A DNA stretch of 64,000 nucleotides from JBDKVA01 sp039679375. GTDB taxonomy: Bacteria; Bacillota; Clostridia; Acetivibrionales; DTU013. Position numbers and translations under genes: made by a program. Position 1 is the first letter of the stretch. Each line of letters opens with the position of its first letter. The stretch covers positions 1 through 64,000 of the forward strand of contig JBDKVA010000131.1 of NCBI GenBank assembly GCA_039679375.1, in the 5' to 3' direction. The notes beneath the pieces are model-generated. The model ran no database searches, was not told the origin of the DNA, and saw only the letters and a program-made list of their open reading frames with translations. Positions 36,579 to 45,381 of this stretch are shown here, piece by piece.

Positions 36579-36607
36579 TTTACAAACGAACATACGTTTG
36601 ATAATAT
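36579..36607 (+). promoter_or_regulatory. Promoter with embedded LexA (SOS) box before the Lhr-type helicase
   Basis: TTTACA (36579–36584) and TAATAT (36602–36607) are spaced 17 nt apart. Inside the spacer, CGAACATACGTTTG (36587–36600) matches the Gram-positive LexA consensus CGAACRNRYGTTYC at 13 of 14 positions. An alternative -10, GATAAT at 36600–36605, would still overlap the box. LexA bound here would occlude the polymerase. The helicase starts 47 nt downstream. Confidence 0.75.
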
Positions 36608-36653
36608 GAATGTAAATAATAAATATGAAATGATAATTGTATGAGGATGGCAG

Positions 36654-39600
36654 ATGAATTCGAATATTTTTCTGGATGGCTTTATGCCGATCATAAGGGA
36701 TTGGTTCCTCGAGAATATTGGCCAGCCAAGCGAACCGCAGGCGAGAGGCTGGCCGGAAATTGCCTCAGGCAGGAATGTCCTGCTTTGTGCGCCTACCGGT
36801 TCAGGCAAGACCTTTGCAGCATTTCTGAAATGTCTTGACTGGATTTACACTCAAAAGAAGCCGGATACGAAAAACACCGGCATCCGGATCGTTTACGTTT
36901 CTCCTTTGAAAGCACTGAATAATGATATTTACAGGAATCTTGAGCTTCCGATCAGAGGGATAAGGCAGTTAGCGTTGAAATCGGGATTTGTATTGCCTGA
37001 CATTGAAGTATCCGTCAGGACGGGAGACACTCCGCAAAAAGACAGGACCAGGATGCTGAAAAATCCTCCGGATATACTGATCACCACACCGGAATCATTG
37101 TATATCATGCTGACTTCCGAATCATACAGGAAGCTGTTTTTATCTACAGAGTATCTTATTGTGGATGAGATCCATTCCATATGCGCCAATAAGCGCGGCG
37201 TACACCTGGCCGTTACCATGGAAAGGCTTGAACGGATAGCGGGAAAACCTTTAAAGCGTATAGGCCTGACTGCGACGATCAATCCCCTGGAGGAGGCGGC
37301 GCGCTTTCTTTCCGGCAATAATGTTACTCATGCCACATTCAAAGCATCTTCGGAAACGATGGATCATGAGGCCGTAAAAGAAATGGTTATCTCCCCTCGT
37401 GATATCACCATCATCAATTGTGACCGGAAAAGACCATTTGAGCTCACTGTCAGCCTGCCTGTCAGGGACTTGAAAATGCTGCCGGAAAACTCGATCTGGC
37501 CTGCTATTTATTCAGAACTACTGACATTGATCCGTGCACACAGGTCAACATTGATATTCGTGAACAACAGAAGAGTGGCAGAACTCGTCGCAGCCGGACT
37601 CAACAGCCTTGTCGAAGAACCGTTTGCTAAGACACATCATGGCAGCATATCAAAGGAGATCCGGCAGGAACTGGAACGCCAGCTTAAGGTAGGAGAGCTT
37701 TCATGCCTTGTAGCGACATCATCCCTTGAGCTCGGGATCGATATAGGCAGTATTGACCTTGTCGTACAGGTCAGCGCACCCGGTTCTGTCTCCCAGGTAC
37801 TGCAGAGGATCGGCCGGTCCGGTCACAGGCTGGATGCTGAAAGCAAAGGGATCATCATACCGAAAACCAGAGGAGATCTGCTTGGTTCATCGTTTGTGTC
37901 TTATCAGGCAAAACGATATGAAATCGAGAATATAAAAGTTTCGCAAAACTGCCTGGATATCCTGTCACAACAGATTACCTCCATTTCGTGCGAAGGGGAA
38001 CAGGGTGCGGCAGAGATTTATGAAATGATCCTCCATGCTTATCCGTACCGTGATCTCCCATGGAAGCAATTCGAAGATGTTTTGCTGATGCTGTCCGATC
38101 CTTCTCCTGAAGAAGCACCGGGATCTGTAAAGCCAAGGATCATTTATGACAGGGGCAGCGGAAAAATACGAAGCACTCCGTCCGGAAGAAAGATGTGCCT
38201 GATGAACAGCGGAACGATACCCGATAAAGGTAATTATTCCGTTTATATGAATGACACCGGCATCAAGGTTGGTGAACTGCAGGAGGAATTTGTATTTGAA
38301 AGCAGGCTGGGCGAACGGTTCTTTCTTGGCAGCACGGTCTGGAAGCTCGAAAAAATAGAAAAGGATAGGGTCATTGTCAGTCCCTCCAATGCTTCCGGCG
38401 CAAAAATACCATTCTGGATGGGCGACCAGATATTGAGGTCATATGAAACCGGAAAGAAGCTTGGCGAATTCCTGGACAAGCTTCAAAAAAATTACAACGG
38501 TCCGGATTTCATGGAATGTATGAGTACGGAATGCGGACTCGACAGTACGGCAGCAGAAAACTTAAAGTACTATATTGCCGATCAGATAGCAGAAACCGGT
38601 GTTTTACCAGGAGCGGGCAGAATCGTTTGCGAACATTTCAGCGATGAGGCAGGAGACACCCGCATGATCATCCACTCGCCCTTTGGCGGAAGAATCCACG
38701 CTCCGCTTGCCGTTTTACTTCATTCCAAGCTCTCACGGCTTTTGAACTGCCGCATGGAATACGTTTATAACAACGATGGGATCCTGCTCCATCTTTTCGG
38801 GTATACCGGCAAGCTGTCGAACATCTTTTCACTGATCGACCGGGAATCGCTGGAGGATGATATATTCGAACTCCTGCCTGACGCGCCGCTATTTAATATC
38901 AATTTGAGATATAATCTTACCCGTTCACTGCTTGTTGAGATGAATGGTTTCGGAAAGAGAACGCCGTTATGGATCCAGCGCCTCAGGTGTGCCGAGGCAG
39001 CTGCATCCGTACTTTCAAAGCCGGACCATCCAACGGTTGTGGAAACGTATCGTGAATGCATGAACGACATTTTCGATATCAAAAGCCTTTATGAATTGAT
39101 CGAGCAAATTGCAGCCGGCAGGATCAGGGTGGTAGATGTCTATACCGCAAAACCTTCACCGTTCTCCAGTGAGCTTCTCTTCAATTTCTGGCAGATCTAT
39201 CAGTATGCTTATGACTTACCGGTTGCTGAACGGCGGAACCAGTTGCTTGTTAACGACAGGGACTTTATACAGCTTGCGGCAGGTATAAATGGGGAATATG
39301 AACTGATTGATCCAAGGGCGGTAAAAGCCGTTGAAAAAGAATTGCATACCTATAAATATGGAAGAAAGCTTAACGGCGCGGACGAACTATACTACTTTTT
39401 ACACTCCTTCGGTGAACTGAAGGCAGAGCCCTATTCCACTGCAGTATTCAGTGATGTTGATTCAATAACCGCAGGAAGTTACCTTGAATTACTGGAAAAG
39501 CAGCGCAGGATCATCCGGATACAAATCGACAAAAGCGGAGATGATTATTGGATCGCTTCCGAAGACTTCCCGCTTTACTGTATCGTGGCCGGGAAAGAAC

Positions 39601-41267
39601 CTGAAAATATACCGGTGATTATCGGATTGCCGGGTGAAGAAGCTGAAGCAGCGGCCGTTGAGCTGCTTAGCAGTTATATCTTTATGCAGTTACCGGATGC
39701 AAAGAACGCTGCAAAACGCCTGATCAGAAGGAATGTGATGTGTACCGGACCTTTTACGGCAGGTGACCTCAGCAGGAAATATATAATGAAAACAGGCCTC
39801 ATAAACGAAGCTATATCGGAGATGGTTTCATCCGGTGAGATCCTGAAGCTAAAGGAAACAGATCAGGAGATGGACAGTATTTACTGCTACAGAAAGGTGT
39901 ATGAACGAATCAGACAGAAAACCGTCATTATGGCAAGAAGTGATATCAAGCCCAAGGCGCCGGAAGTATATTGTTCCTTTCTTTTTAAGAAGCACGGACT
40001 GAAGGAGGACGTTCTTTTGCAGGATGAAAAACTGCCGGAAGTGCTGAAGCTGCTTCAAGGCCGGTACTATCCGGTGTCCTGGTGGGAGGATTTCATATTG
40101 CCGTCCAGAATCATAAAATATGATCCCAAAATGTTGGATTACCTATGCTCGACAGGCATGATACAATGGGCAGGCAGAATGTATAGAAGCGCAAGGGAGG
40201 CTGCATTTTTCATTGCCTCTGAGGACGAAGAGCCAGCAACGGCTGCTGCTTTTCATGGACGCACCAATTTATCGGATGTTTCTGTATCATACGAAACAAC
40301 GTCAACCAGTATGGAAGCTTCTGTTTTTACAATGGATGCATTTGAGCGGGAGCTTCTTGAAACACTTGAAACCAGAGGAGCCAGCTTTCTGAAGGATCTG
40401 TCAAAACAAATGCGACTTCCGCCGTCCGATTTGCTTGCAAAGCTTGAAAGGCTTGTGTGGAGCGGCATTGTAACAAATGACTCCTTTTCAGTTGCCAGGT
40501 ATTATTTGGACAGTGAAAAGAAGAACTCGCCATGGATGAAATATAATACCTATCCCAGCATGGGTCGATGGTACAAAACATCTCTATTTATACAAAATCC
40601 TGCTTTAAAGAATTTGCAGGACTATATAAACGAACTGCTTGATCATTATGGCATTATTTCAAAGGAGATCGTAAATTGCGATAAGGGGAACTACAAATGG
40701 TCAGACGTATATGCATGGCTCAAAAATAATGAATTCAGCAGCGGCATAAAGAGAGGGTTCTATGTTTCAGGTCTCTCAGGGATCCAATATGCAAGGGACA
40801 GGGATATTAACATGATCAGAATGCAGGAGTCTGAAGCAACTGCAGACAATTACACAACACTTTGCAGCTGTGATCCGGCAAATCCATATAGAGATATCTT
40901 TTCCGAGGCACCTGGCAGGTCGGATCCGGGTATGAAATCCGGAGCAAAGATTTCCAGGCATCAGGGGACAGCGATCGTTTTCCGCAGCGGAGCACCCGTA
41001 CTTGCAATAAAGGAATATGGAAGTACGATCCAAGCCTTCACGGAAGATCCTGTGATACTTGAAAAGGCGGCATCAAGCTTTATACATGCCTTTTCTGCAC
41101 GTATGCTCTGGACAGGCAGAAAAAATGTTTTTACGGAATACTGGGAAGAATCGTCCGCAAACGGCAGCACATGTAAAATCGAAGATTCTCCGTTATATAA
41201 AAAGCTGCAAGGGTTAGGCTTCGAAAGAGGATATAGCGGAATGACGCTATGGCGGCGGAGTACTTGA
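36654..41267 (+). CDS. Lhr-type ATP-dependent DNA helicase (DEAD/DEAH superfamily 2)
   Basis: The 1537-residue protein has an N-terminal SF2 helicase core: Walker A APTGSGKTFAAF (46–57), IVYVSPLKALNNDIYRNLEL, DEIHSICANKRGVHLAV near 171, LTATINPLEEA, and motif VI QRIGRSGHR near 383. The Lhr winged-helix and beta-barrel modules follow, then a long C-terminal region as in the long bacterial Lhr proteins. Lhr enzymes unwind DNA:DNA and RNA:DNA duplexes and are linked to DNA repair in mycobacteria. A LexA box in its promoter supports a damage role. RBS is GAGGATGGCAG. It seems intact. Confidence 0.9.
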   Translation: MNSNIFLDGFMPIIRDWFLENIGQPSEPQARGWPEIASGRNVLLCAPTGSGKTFAAFLKCLDWIYTQKKPDTKNTGIRIVYVSPLKALNNDIYRNLELPIRGIRQLALKSGFVLPDIEVSVRTGDTPQKDRTRMLKNPPDILITTPESLYIMLTSESYRKLFLSTEYLIVDEIHSICANKRGVHLAVTMERLERIAGKPLKRIGLTATINPLEEAARFLSGNNVTHATFKASSETMDHEAVKEMVISPRDITIINCDRKRPFELTVSLPVRDLKMLPENSIWPAIYSELLTLIRAHRSTLIFVNNRRVAELVAAGLNSLVEEPFAKTHHGSISKEIRQELERQLKVGELSCLVATSSLELGIDIGSIDLVVQVSAPGSVSQVLQRIGRSGHRLDAESKGIIIPKTRGDLLGSSFVSYQAKRYEIENIKVSQNCLDILSQQITSISCEGEQGAAEIYEMILHAYPYRDLPWKQFEDVLLMLSDPSPEEAPGSVKPRIIYDRGSGKIRSTPSGRKMCLMNSGTIPDKGNYSVYMNDTGIKVGELQEEFVFESRLGERFFLGSTVWKLEKIEKDRVIVSPSNASGAKIPFWMGDQILRSYETGKKLGEFLDKLQKNYNGPDFMECMSTECGLDSTAAENLKYYIADQIAETGVLPGAGRIVCEHFSDEAGDTRMIIHSPFGGRIHAPLAVLLHSKLSRLLNCRMEYVYNNDGILLHLFGYTGKLSNIFSLIDRESLEDDIFELLPDAPLFNINLRYNLTRSLLVEMNGFGKRTPLWIQRLRCAEAAASVLSKPDHPTVVETYRECMNDIFDIKSLYELIEQIAAGRIRVVDVYTAKPSPFSSELLFNFWQIYQYAYDLPVAERRNQLLVNDRDFIQLAAGINGEYELIDPRAVKAVEKELHTYKYGRKLNGADELYYFLHSFGELKAEPYSTAVFSDVDSITAGSYLELLEKQRRIIRIQIDKSGDDYWIASEDFPLYCIVAGKEPENIPVIIGLPGEEAEAAAVELLSSYIFMQLPDAKNAAKRLIRRNVMCTGPFTAGDLSRKYIMKTGLINEAISEMVSSGEILKLKETDQEMDSIYCYRKVYERIRQKTVIMARSDIKPKAPEVYCSFLFKKHGLKEDVLLQDEKLPEVLKLLQGRYYPVSWWEDFILPSRIIKYDPKMLDYLCSTGMIQWAGRMYRSAREAAFFIASEDEEPATAAAFHGRTNLSDVSVSYETTSTSMEASVFTMDAFERELLETLETRGASFLKDLSKQMRLPPSDLLAKLERLVWSGIVTNDSFSVARYYLDSEKKNSPWMKYNTYPSMGRWYKTSLFIQNPALKNLQDYINELLDHYGIISKEIVNCDKGNYKWSDVYAWLKNNEFSSGIKRGFYVSGLSGIQYARDRDINMIRMQESEATADNYTTLCSCDPANPYRDIFSEAPGRSDPGMKSGAKISRHQGTAIVFRSGAPVLAIKEYGSTIQAFTEDPVILEKAASSFIHAFSARMLWTGRKNVFTEYWEESSANGSTCKIEDSPLYKKLQGLGFERGYSGMTLWRRST

Positions 41268-41317
41268 CATCCTACAATGATTCTTCATTTAGAAAATAGA
41301 AAATTCTTGATATATTA

Positions 41318-41411
41318 ATTGAATGAAATTTTCTAAACGCCTGTCTTCGCAAACATCATAGAATCACTGCTGTTTGCGCAGCCATTCGTAAAGAAAATTA
41401 GTTCATTCAAT
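41318..41411. repeat. 94-bp palindromic element, copy 1 (left flank of the SRP operon)
   Basis: The element starts ATTGAATGAAATTTTCT and ends AGAAAATTAGTTCATTCAAT, so its ends are inverted repeats, and most of its length can fold into one long imperfect hairpin around the loop TCATAGAATCACTGC. A second copy of the same length lies in the opposite orientation at 45250–45343. No ORF is inside. It resembles a MITE or a REP-like element. It sits 24 nt before the -35 of the ylxM promoter. Confidence 0.85.
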
Positions 41412-41434
41412 ATAGCAAAATTAGTGTATTACTC

Positions 41435-41463
41435 TTGACAAATCCTTATGCATTCCGTAAAAT
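41435..41463 (+). promoter_or_regulatory. Sigma-A promoter of the ylxM–ffh operon
   Basis: TTGACA (41435–41440, perfect) and TAAAAT (41458–41463) are separated by 17 nt. A leader of about 60 nt follows with a hairpin at its very start. Confidence 0.85.
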
Positions 41464-41465
41464 AA

Positions 41466-41491
41466 GGTGTAAAGCAAAATTACTTTACACC
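41466..41491 (+). other. 5' leader hairpin of the ylxM–ffh transcript
   Basis: GGTGTAAAG (41466–41474) pairs with CTTTACACC (41483–41491) around an 8-nt A-rich loop. Because it starts 2 nt after the -10, it must lie at or across the transcript's 5' end, where it could protect the RNA or, as DNA, act as an operator. Confidence 0.5.
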
Positions 41492-41530
41492 ATCTGGTGG
41501 CTGGCAGATCCGGCCGATTACGGGTGAAAG

Positions 41531-41884
41531 ATGGATGAATTATTTACAATAAGCCTCCTGCTTGATTTTTACGGGCAGATGGTAACAAAAAGACAATATG
41601 ATATCCTCGACCTGCATTACAACAACGACTATTCCTTTGGTGAAATTGCACAGGAGTTGAGTATAAGCAGGCAGGGTGTATACGATAATATCAAAAGAGG
41701 GAAAGCCGCCCTTTTTGAGATGGAGAAAAAGCTCGGGCTGGTAAGCCGCTTTAACAGGCAAAAAGAAAAGGCGTCCGAGATTTTGAAATTGCTTGAAGGT
41801 GTTGAGCCTTCTGCATTATCAGCAAAAGACCAGGCAGATATTGAAAAAGCGAAGCAGGTCGTCAGAAGCATTATGGAGGATTAA
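41531..41884 (+). CDS. ylxM: YlxM, UPF0122 helix-turn-helix protein linked to SRP
   Basis: This 117-residue protein resembles region 4 of sigma factors: TISLLLDFYGQMVTKRQYDI, then the helix-turn-helix YNNDYSFGEIAQELSISRQG. YlxM is almost always encoded directly before ffh and is thought to assist SRP; in streptococci it stimulates SRP GTPase activity. Here it starts the operon, 3 nt ahead of ffh. RBS GGGTGAAAG is modest. Confidence 0.93.
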   Translation: MDELFTISLLLDFYGQMVTKRQYDILDLHYNNDYSFGEIAQELSISRQGVYDNIKRGKAALFEMEKKLGLVSRFNRQKEKASEILKLLEGVEPSALSAKDQADIEKAKQVVRSIMED

Positions 41885-41887
41885 CAT

Positions 41888-43231
41888 ATGGCAATATTTG
41901 AGGGGCTTTCGGAAAAATTACAGAATACCATAAGTAAATTCCGCGGCAAGGGCAGAGTCACCGATAAAGATGTAAAAGATATGATGCGCGAGATCAAGCT
42001 TGCGCTCCTTGAAGCAGACGTTAATTTCAAGGTGGTAAAGGATTTTATCGGCCGGGTATCCGAGCGTGCAGTCGGGCAGGATGTATTGGAAAGCCTCACC
42101 CCGGGACAGCAGGTAATCAAGATCGTGCACGAAGAACTCATCGATTTGATGGGTAAAGTACCTTCAAAACTGACTTTTGCAAATAAACCTCCGACAGTTT
42201 ATATGATGGTAGGACTGCAAGGCGCTGGAAAAACTACAACAACGGGAAAACTGGCAAGCCTTCTGCGAAAGCAGGGTAAAAATCCGCTGCTCGTCGCCTG
42301 TGACGTTTACAGACCGGCTGCCGTAAAGCAGCTGCAAGTACTGGGAAACCAGCTGAATATCCCCGTATTTGCAATAGAAGATAATACCGATCCGGTCCAT
42401 ATTGCCAAAAAAGCGGTTGAATTTGCAGGACAAAAGCTGCACGACCTTGTGATCATCGATACGGCAGGGCGGCTTCACATAAATGAAGAGCTGATGGATG
42501 AACTGGATAATATAAAGAAAGTGGTACATCCGCAGGAAATTTTACTGGTCATAGACTCCATGACCGGACAGGACGCAGTCAATTTGGCAGAGAGCTTCAA
42601 TCAGAAGCTTGGTGTCGACGGCCTTATCCTGACCAAATTGGATGGTGATACAAGGGGTGGAGCTGCGCTTTCCGTAAAAGCTGTTACCGGAAAACCAATC
42701 AAATTCGCTGCGATGGGTGAAAAGCTGAACGATCTTGAACCATTCTACCCGGACAGGATGGCCTCCAGGATACTTGGAATGGGCGATGTGCTCAGCCTGA
42801 TTGAAAAAGCGCAGGATGCTTTTGATGAGAAAAAAGCAGCCGAATTGGAACGTAAACTTCGTACACAGCAATTTACACTGGATGATTTCCTTGACCAGAT
42901 GCAACAGGTAAAGAAAATGGGCCCGTTGAACCAGGTGCTCGGAATGCTGCCGGGAATGAATTCCAAAGCGATGCAGAACGTTGAAGTGGATGAAAAGCAA
43001 ATGTCGCATGTGGAAGCCATCATCAAATCCATGACGGCGAAAGAACGCGCCGATTCCAGTATTATCAACGGAAGCCGGAGAAAGAGGATCGCTGCGGGCA
43101 GCGGCACCACTATACAGGATGTAAACAGGCTTTTGAAGCAGTTTGAAGAGATGAAAAAGATGATGAAGATGGTATCGGACGCGGGTAGAAAAGGCGGAAA
43201 AGGGCTTGGAAGGTTCAAGCTTCCATTTTGA
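41888..43231 (+). CDS. ffh: Ffh, signal recognition particle GTPase
   Basis: The 447-residue protein has the N domain (MAIFEGLSEKLQNTISKFRG), the G domain with GLQGAGKTTTTGKLA near residue 107, ACDVYRPAAVKQLQ, IDTAGRLHINEELMDELDN and LTKLDGDTRGGAALSV, and a methionine-rich M domain (DQMQQVKKMGPLNQVLGMLP) that binds SRP RNA and signal peptides. With FtsY it targets membrane proteins. GGAGG upstream of the ATG lies in the ylxM end, so translation is probably coupled. Confidence 0.98.
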   Translation: MAIFEGLSEKLQNTISKFRGKGRVTDKDVKDMMREIKLALLEADVNFKVVKDFIGRVSERAVGQDVLESLTPGQQVIKIVHEELIDLMGKVPSKLTFANKPPTVYMMVGLQGAGKTTTTGKLASLLRKQGKNPLLVACDVYRPAAVKQLQVLGNQLNIPVFAIEDNTDPVHIAKKAVEFAGQKLHDLVIIDTAGRLHINEELMDELDNIKKVVHPQEILLVIDSMTGQDAVNLAESFNQKLGVDGLILTKLDGDTRGGAALSVKAVTGKPIKFAAMGEKLNDLEPFYPDRMASRILGMGDVLSLIEKAQDAFDEKKAAELERKLRTQQFTLDDFLDQMQQVKKMGPLNQVLGMLPGMNSKAMQNVEVDEKQMSHVEAIIKSMTAKERADSSIINGSRRKRIAAGSGTTIQDVNRLLKQFEEMKKMMKMVSDAGRKGGKGLGRFKLPF

Positions 43232-43281
43232 CTTATATAAAAAAATAGAAATGGTTTTATACTTGAGAGGAGGTGACAAAA

Positions 43282-43527
43282 ATGGCAGTTAAGATCAGAC
43301 TGAAGAGGATCGGCGCCAAGAAGAACCCGTTTTACAGAGTAGTAGTGGCAGATTCCAGATATCCACGTGATGGAAGGTTCATTGAAGAAATCGGCACATA
43401 CAACCCATTGGTTGAACCGGCACAGGTTAGCATTGACGGCGAAAAAGCTGCAAAATGGATCAAGAATGGTGCTCAGCCTACAGATACGGTGAAAGCTCTG
43501 TTGAAAAAGTCAGGTGTCATTCAGTAA
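43282..43527 (+). CDS. rpsP: Ribosomal protein S16
   Basis: The 81-residue protein starts MAVKIRLKRIGAKKNPFYRV, the S16 hallmark, followed by VVADSRYPRDGRFIEEIGTY. The ATG at 43282 follows AGAGGAGGTGACAAAA; a GTG at 43273 falls in the ribosome binding site and is not the start. It is the first of the ribosome-maturation genes after ffh. Confidence 0.98.
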   Translation: MAVKIRLKRIGAKKNPFYRVVVADSRYPRDGRFIEEIGTYNPLVEPAQVSIDGEKAAKWIKNGAQPTDTVKALLKKSGVIQ

Positions 43528-43571
43528 ATGTTTTGTTGCAAAATGTCCGTTAACCACGGGAGGTAATTGAT

Positions 43572-43802
43572 ATGAAGGAACTTCTCGAGACAATCGCCAA
43601 ATCGCTCGTTGATTACCCGGATGAAGTAAGTGTCAATGAGATTGAAGACGAAAACGCCCTGATCCTTGAACTAAGAGTTGCAAAGGATGATATGGGGAAA
43701 GTAATCGGTAAGCAGGGAAGGATAGCCAAAGCTATCCGAACTGTGGTAAAAGCTGCAGCCATTAAGGAAAACATAAGGGTTGTAGTAGAGATTGTACAGT
43801 AA
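43572..43802 (+). CDS. khpA: KhpA (YlqC), KH-domain RNA-binding protein
   Basis: The 76-residue protein is a single KH domain: MKELLETIAKSLVDYPDEVS, then the RNA-binding loop GKVIGKQGRIAKAIRTVVKA (GxxG = GKQG). In other Firmicutes KhpA pairs with KhpB and influences cell shape and small-RNA biology. It is located as usual between rpsP and rimM. A perfect hairpin follows. Confidence 0.95.
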   Translation: MKELLETIAKSLVDYPDEVSVNEIEDENALILELRVAKDDMGKVIGKQGRIAKAIRTVVKAAAIKENIRVVVEIVQ

Positions 43803-43827
43803 ATAGTATAATAAACCGTTCAGCTAT

Positions 43828-43857
43828 AAGTGAAAAAGCATGCTTTTTCACTTTTTC
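43828..43857 (+). terminator. Terminator-like palindrome between khpA and rimM
   Basis: AAGTGAAAAAGCA (43828–43840) and TGCTTTTTCACTT (43841–43853) form a perfect 13-bp palindrome followed by four Ts. It probably lets only part of the transcription proceed into rimM–trmD. Confidence 0.75.
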
Positions 43858-43895
43858 TGAACATCCGGAACTTTTTTTACAAAGGTGTGATCCGT

Positions 43896-44414
43896 ATGTA
43901 TGAATACCTTCAGATAGGGAAAATTGTTAATACCCACGGCGTCAGGGGAGAAGTGCGGTTGATCCCATTAACAGACGATCCTCACAGATATGATGAGCTT
44001 GATTGGGTTTATGTTGAAATAGATAATACAAAGAAAAAATATGCAATCGATAATCTTAAATATGCGAAGGGGTCCGTAATCATAAAGTTTTCAGGTGTTG
44101 ACACAGTGGAAATGGCTAATGCCCTGAGAGATTGCTTTGTAATGGTTGACAGATCACATGCGGTCAAACTGCCCGAGGATTCATTTTTCATATGTGATAT
44201 ACTGGGGAGCACTGTTTTGGATGAAAACGGGGCAGTGCTTGGACAGCTTACCGATGTGCTTCAAACCGGCAGCAACGATGTATACATTATAAAGAACGGA
44301 TCCGGCAGGGAATTGCTGCTTCCGGCTTTAAAGAGTGTTGTACGGAAAGTCTTGCCAGAGCAGCAGAGAATCGAAGTGGTTGTTCCGAAGGGACTGTTAG
44401 ATGATGAAGTTTGA
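43896..44414 (+). CDS. rimM: RimM, 16S rRNA processing protein
   Basis: The 172-residue maturation factor for the 30S head binds S19. N-terminal MYEYLQIGKIVNTHGVRGEV is the family signature. The PRC-barrel C-terminal half contains EDSFFICDILGSTVLDENGA and GRELLLPALKSVVRKV. ATG 43896 follows AAAGGTGTGATCCGT; an upstream GTG at 43830 is inside the terminator hairpin and would add an implausible N-terminus. It overlaps trmD by 14 nt. Confidence 0.95.
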   Translation: MYEYLQIGKIVNTHGVRGEVRLIPLTDDPHRYDELDWVYVEIDNTKKKYAIDNLKYAKGSVIIKFSGVDTVEMANALRDCFVMVDRSHAVKLPEDSFFICDILGSTVLDENGAVLGQLTDVLQTGSNDVYIIKNGSGRELLLPALKSVVRKVLPEQQRIEVVVPKGLLDDEV

Positions 44415-45150
44415 TATATTGACCATATTTCCGGAAATTTTTGATGCCGTTCTTGGAAGCAGTATCATCGGACGTGCCCAGGAAAGCGGGTTAATAACGG
44501 TAAAAGCTCATAATATACGTGACTTTTCAACAGACAAGCATAAGAAAACCGACGATTATCCTTATGGCGGCGGCAATGGGCTGGTAATGCTTGCTCAGCC
44601 CATTTATGACGCATACAGATCAATCACTCAAAATCTTGATTACAAGCCGTGGTTCATCTATATGAGTCCGCAGGGTAAACGTCTCGATCAGCAAATGGTT
44701 GAACAGCTTTCCACACATGAGCATATCGTTTTGCTGTGCGGCCATTATGAAGGTGTTGATGAAAGAATACTGGAAGAGCTCGTCGACGAAGAGGTTTCGA
44801 TCGGAGATTATGTTCTCACCGGCGGAGAACTCCCTGCAATGGTTCTTGTTGACGCTATCAGCAGGACGGTTCCCGGAGTGCTTTCGAATGAGAATTCATA
44901 TACGGATGAATCTCATAAGGATGGCGTGCTTGAATATCCCCAATATACACGTCCAGTTGAAATCCTGGATAAAAGAGTACCGGACATACTCTTGTCAGGA
45001 CATCATGCCAACATTAACAAATGGAGAAGACTTCAGTCTCTGAAAAGAACCCGTGAAAGAAGACCTGACCTGTTTGGAAAGCTGGATCTGACAAGAGATG
45101 ATAAAAAGCTACTGGAGAATGATTCCAAGGAAGATCAGGATCCGAAATAG
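44401..45150 (+). CDS. trmD: TrmD, tRNA (guanine-37-N1) methyltransferase
   Basis: It methylates G37 next to the anticodon and so prevents frameshifting. The 249-residue SPOUT enzyme has MKFDILTIFPEIFDAVLGSS, GGGNGLVMLAQPIYDAYRSI, the knot region HIVLLCGHYEGVDERILEEL, and IGDYVLTGGELPAMVLVDAI. ATG codons at 44401 and 44404 are both possible; the second gives the usual MKFDIL start. In most Firmicutes rplS follows directly, but here the palindromic element and other genes intervene. 45151–45249 holds no gene. Confidence 0.97.
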   Translation: MMKFDILTIFPEIFDAVLGSSIIGRAQESGLITVKAHNIRDFSTDKHKKTDDYPYGGGNGLVMLAQPIYDAYRSITQNLDYKPWFIYMSPQGKRLDQQMVEQLSTHEHIVLLCGHYEGVDERILEELVDEEVSIGDYVLTGGELPAMVLVDAISRTVPGVLSNENSYTDESHKDGVLEYPQYTRPVEILDKRVPDILLSGHHANINKWRRLQSLKRTRERRPDLFGKLDLTRDDKKLLENDSKEDQDPK

Positions 45151-45249
45151 ACCAAATTTACTATTAAAAAATGAAACCCCCAACCTATATGGAAAAGGAG
45201 CATTATACTACATATCTCCAATCCCGGCCGTGTTATTATAATGATATAT

Positions 45250-45343
45250 ATTGAATGAACTAATTTTCTTAACGAATGTCTTTGTAAACAGCAGTGATTC
45301 TATGATGTTTGCGAAGACAGGCGTTTAGAAAATTTCATTCAAT
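45250..45343. repeat. 94-bp palindromic element, copy 2 (right flank of the SRP operon)
   Basis: This copy is the reverse complement of the element at 41318–41411, equal in length, with differences confined mostly to one arm (TGTTTACAAAGACATTCGTT against TGTTTGCGCAGCCATTCGTA). Flanking TATATTAA/TATA bases are also shared. It can fold into one long hairpin. It sits 99 nt after trmD and just before the next gene's start, so it might act as a terminator or processing site. Confidence 0.85.
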
Positions 45344-45381
45344 TAATATATATTACAAAAGGTTTGGGGAGTGAACGATCC

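Noticed and set aside
42542..43279. 245-codon minus-strand open frame
   Set aside because: It lies entirely opposite ffh and the start of rpsP, has no ribosome binding site and no family-like sequence; it is a shadow of the real genes.
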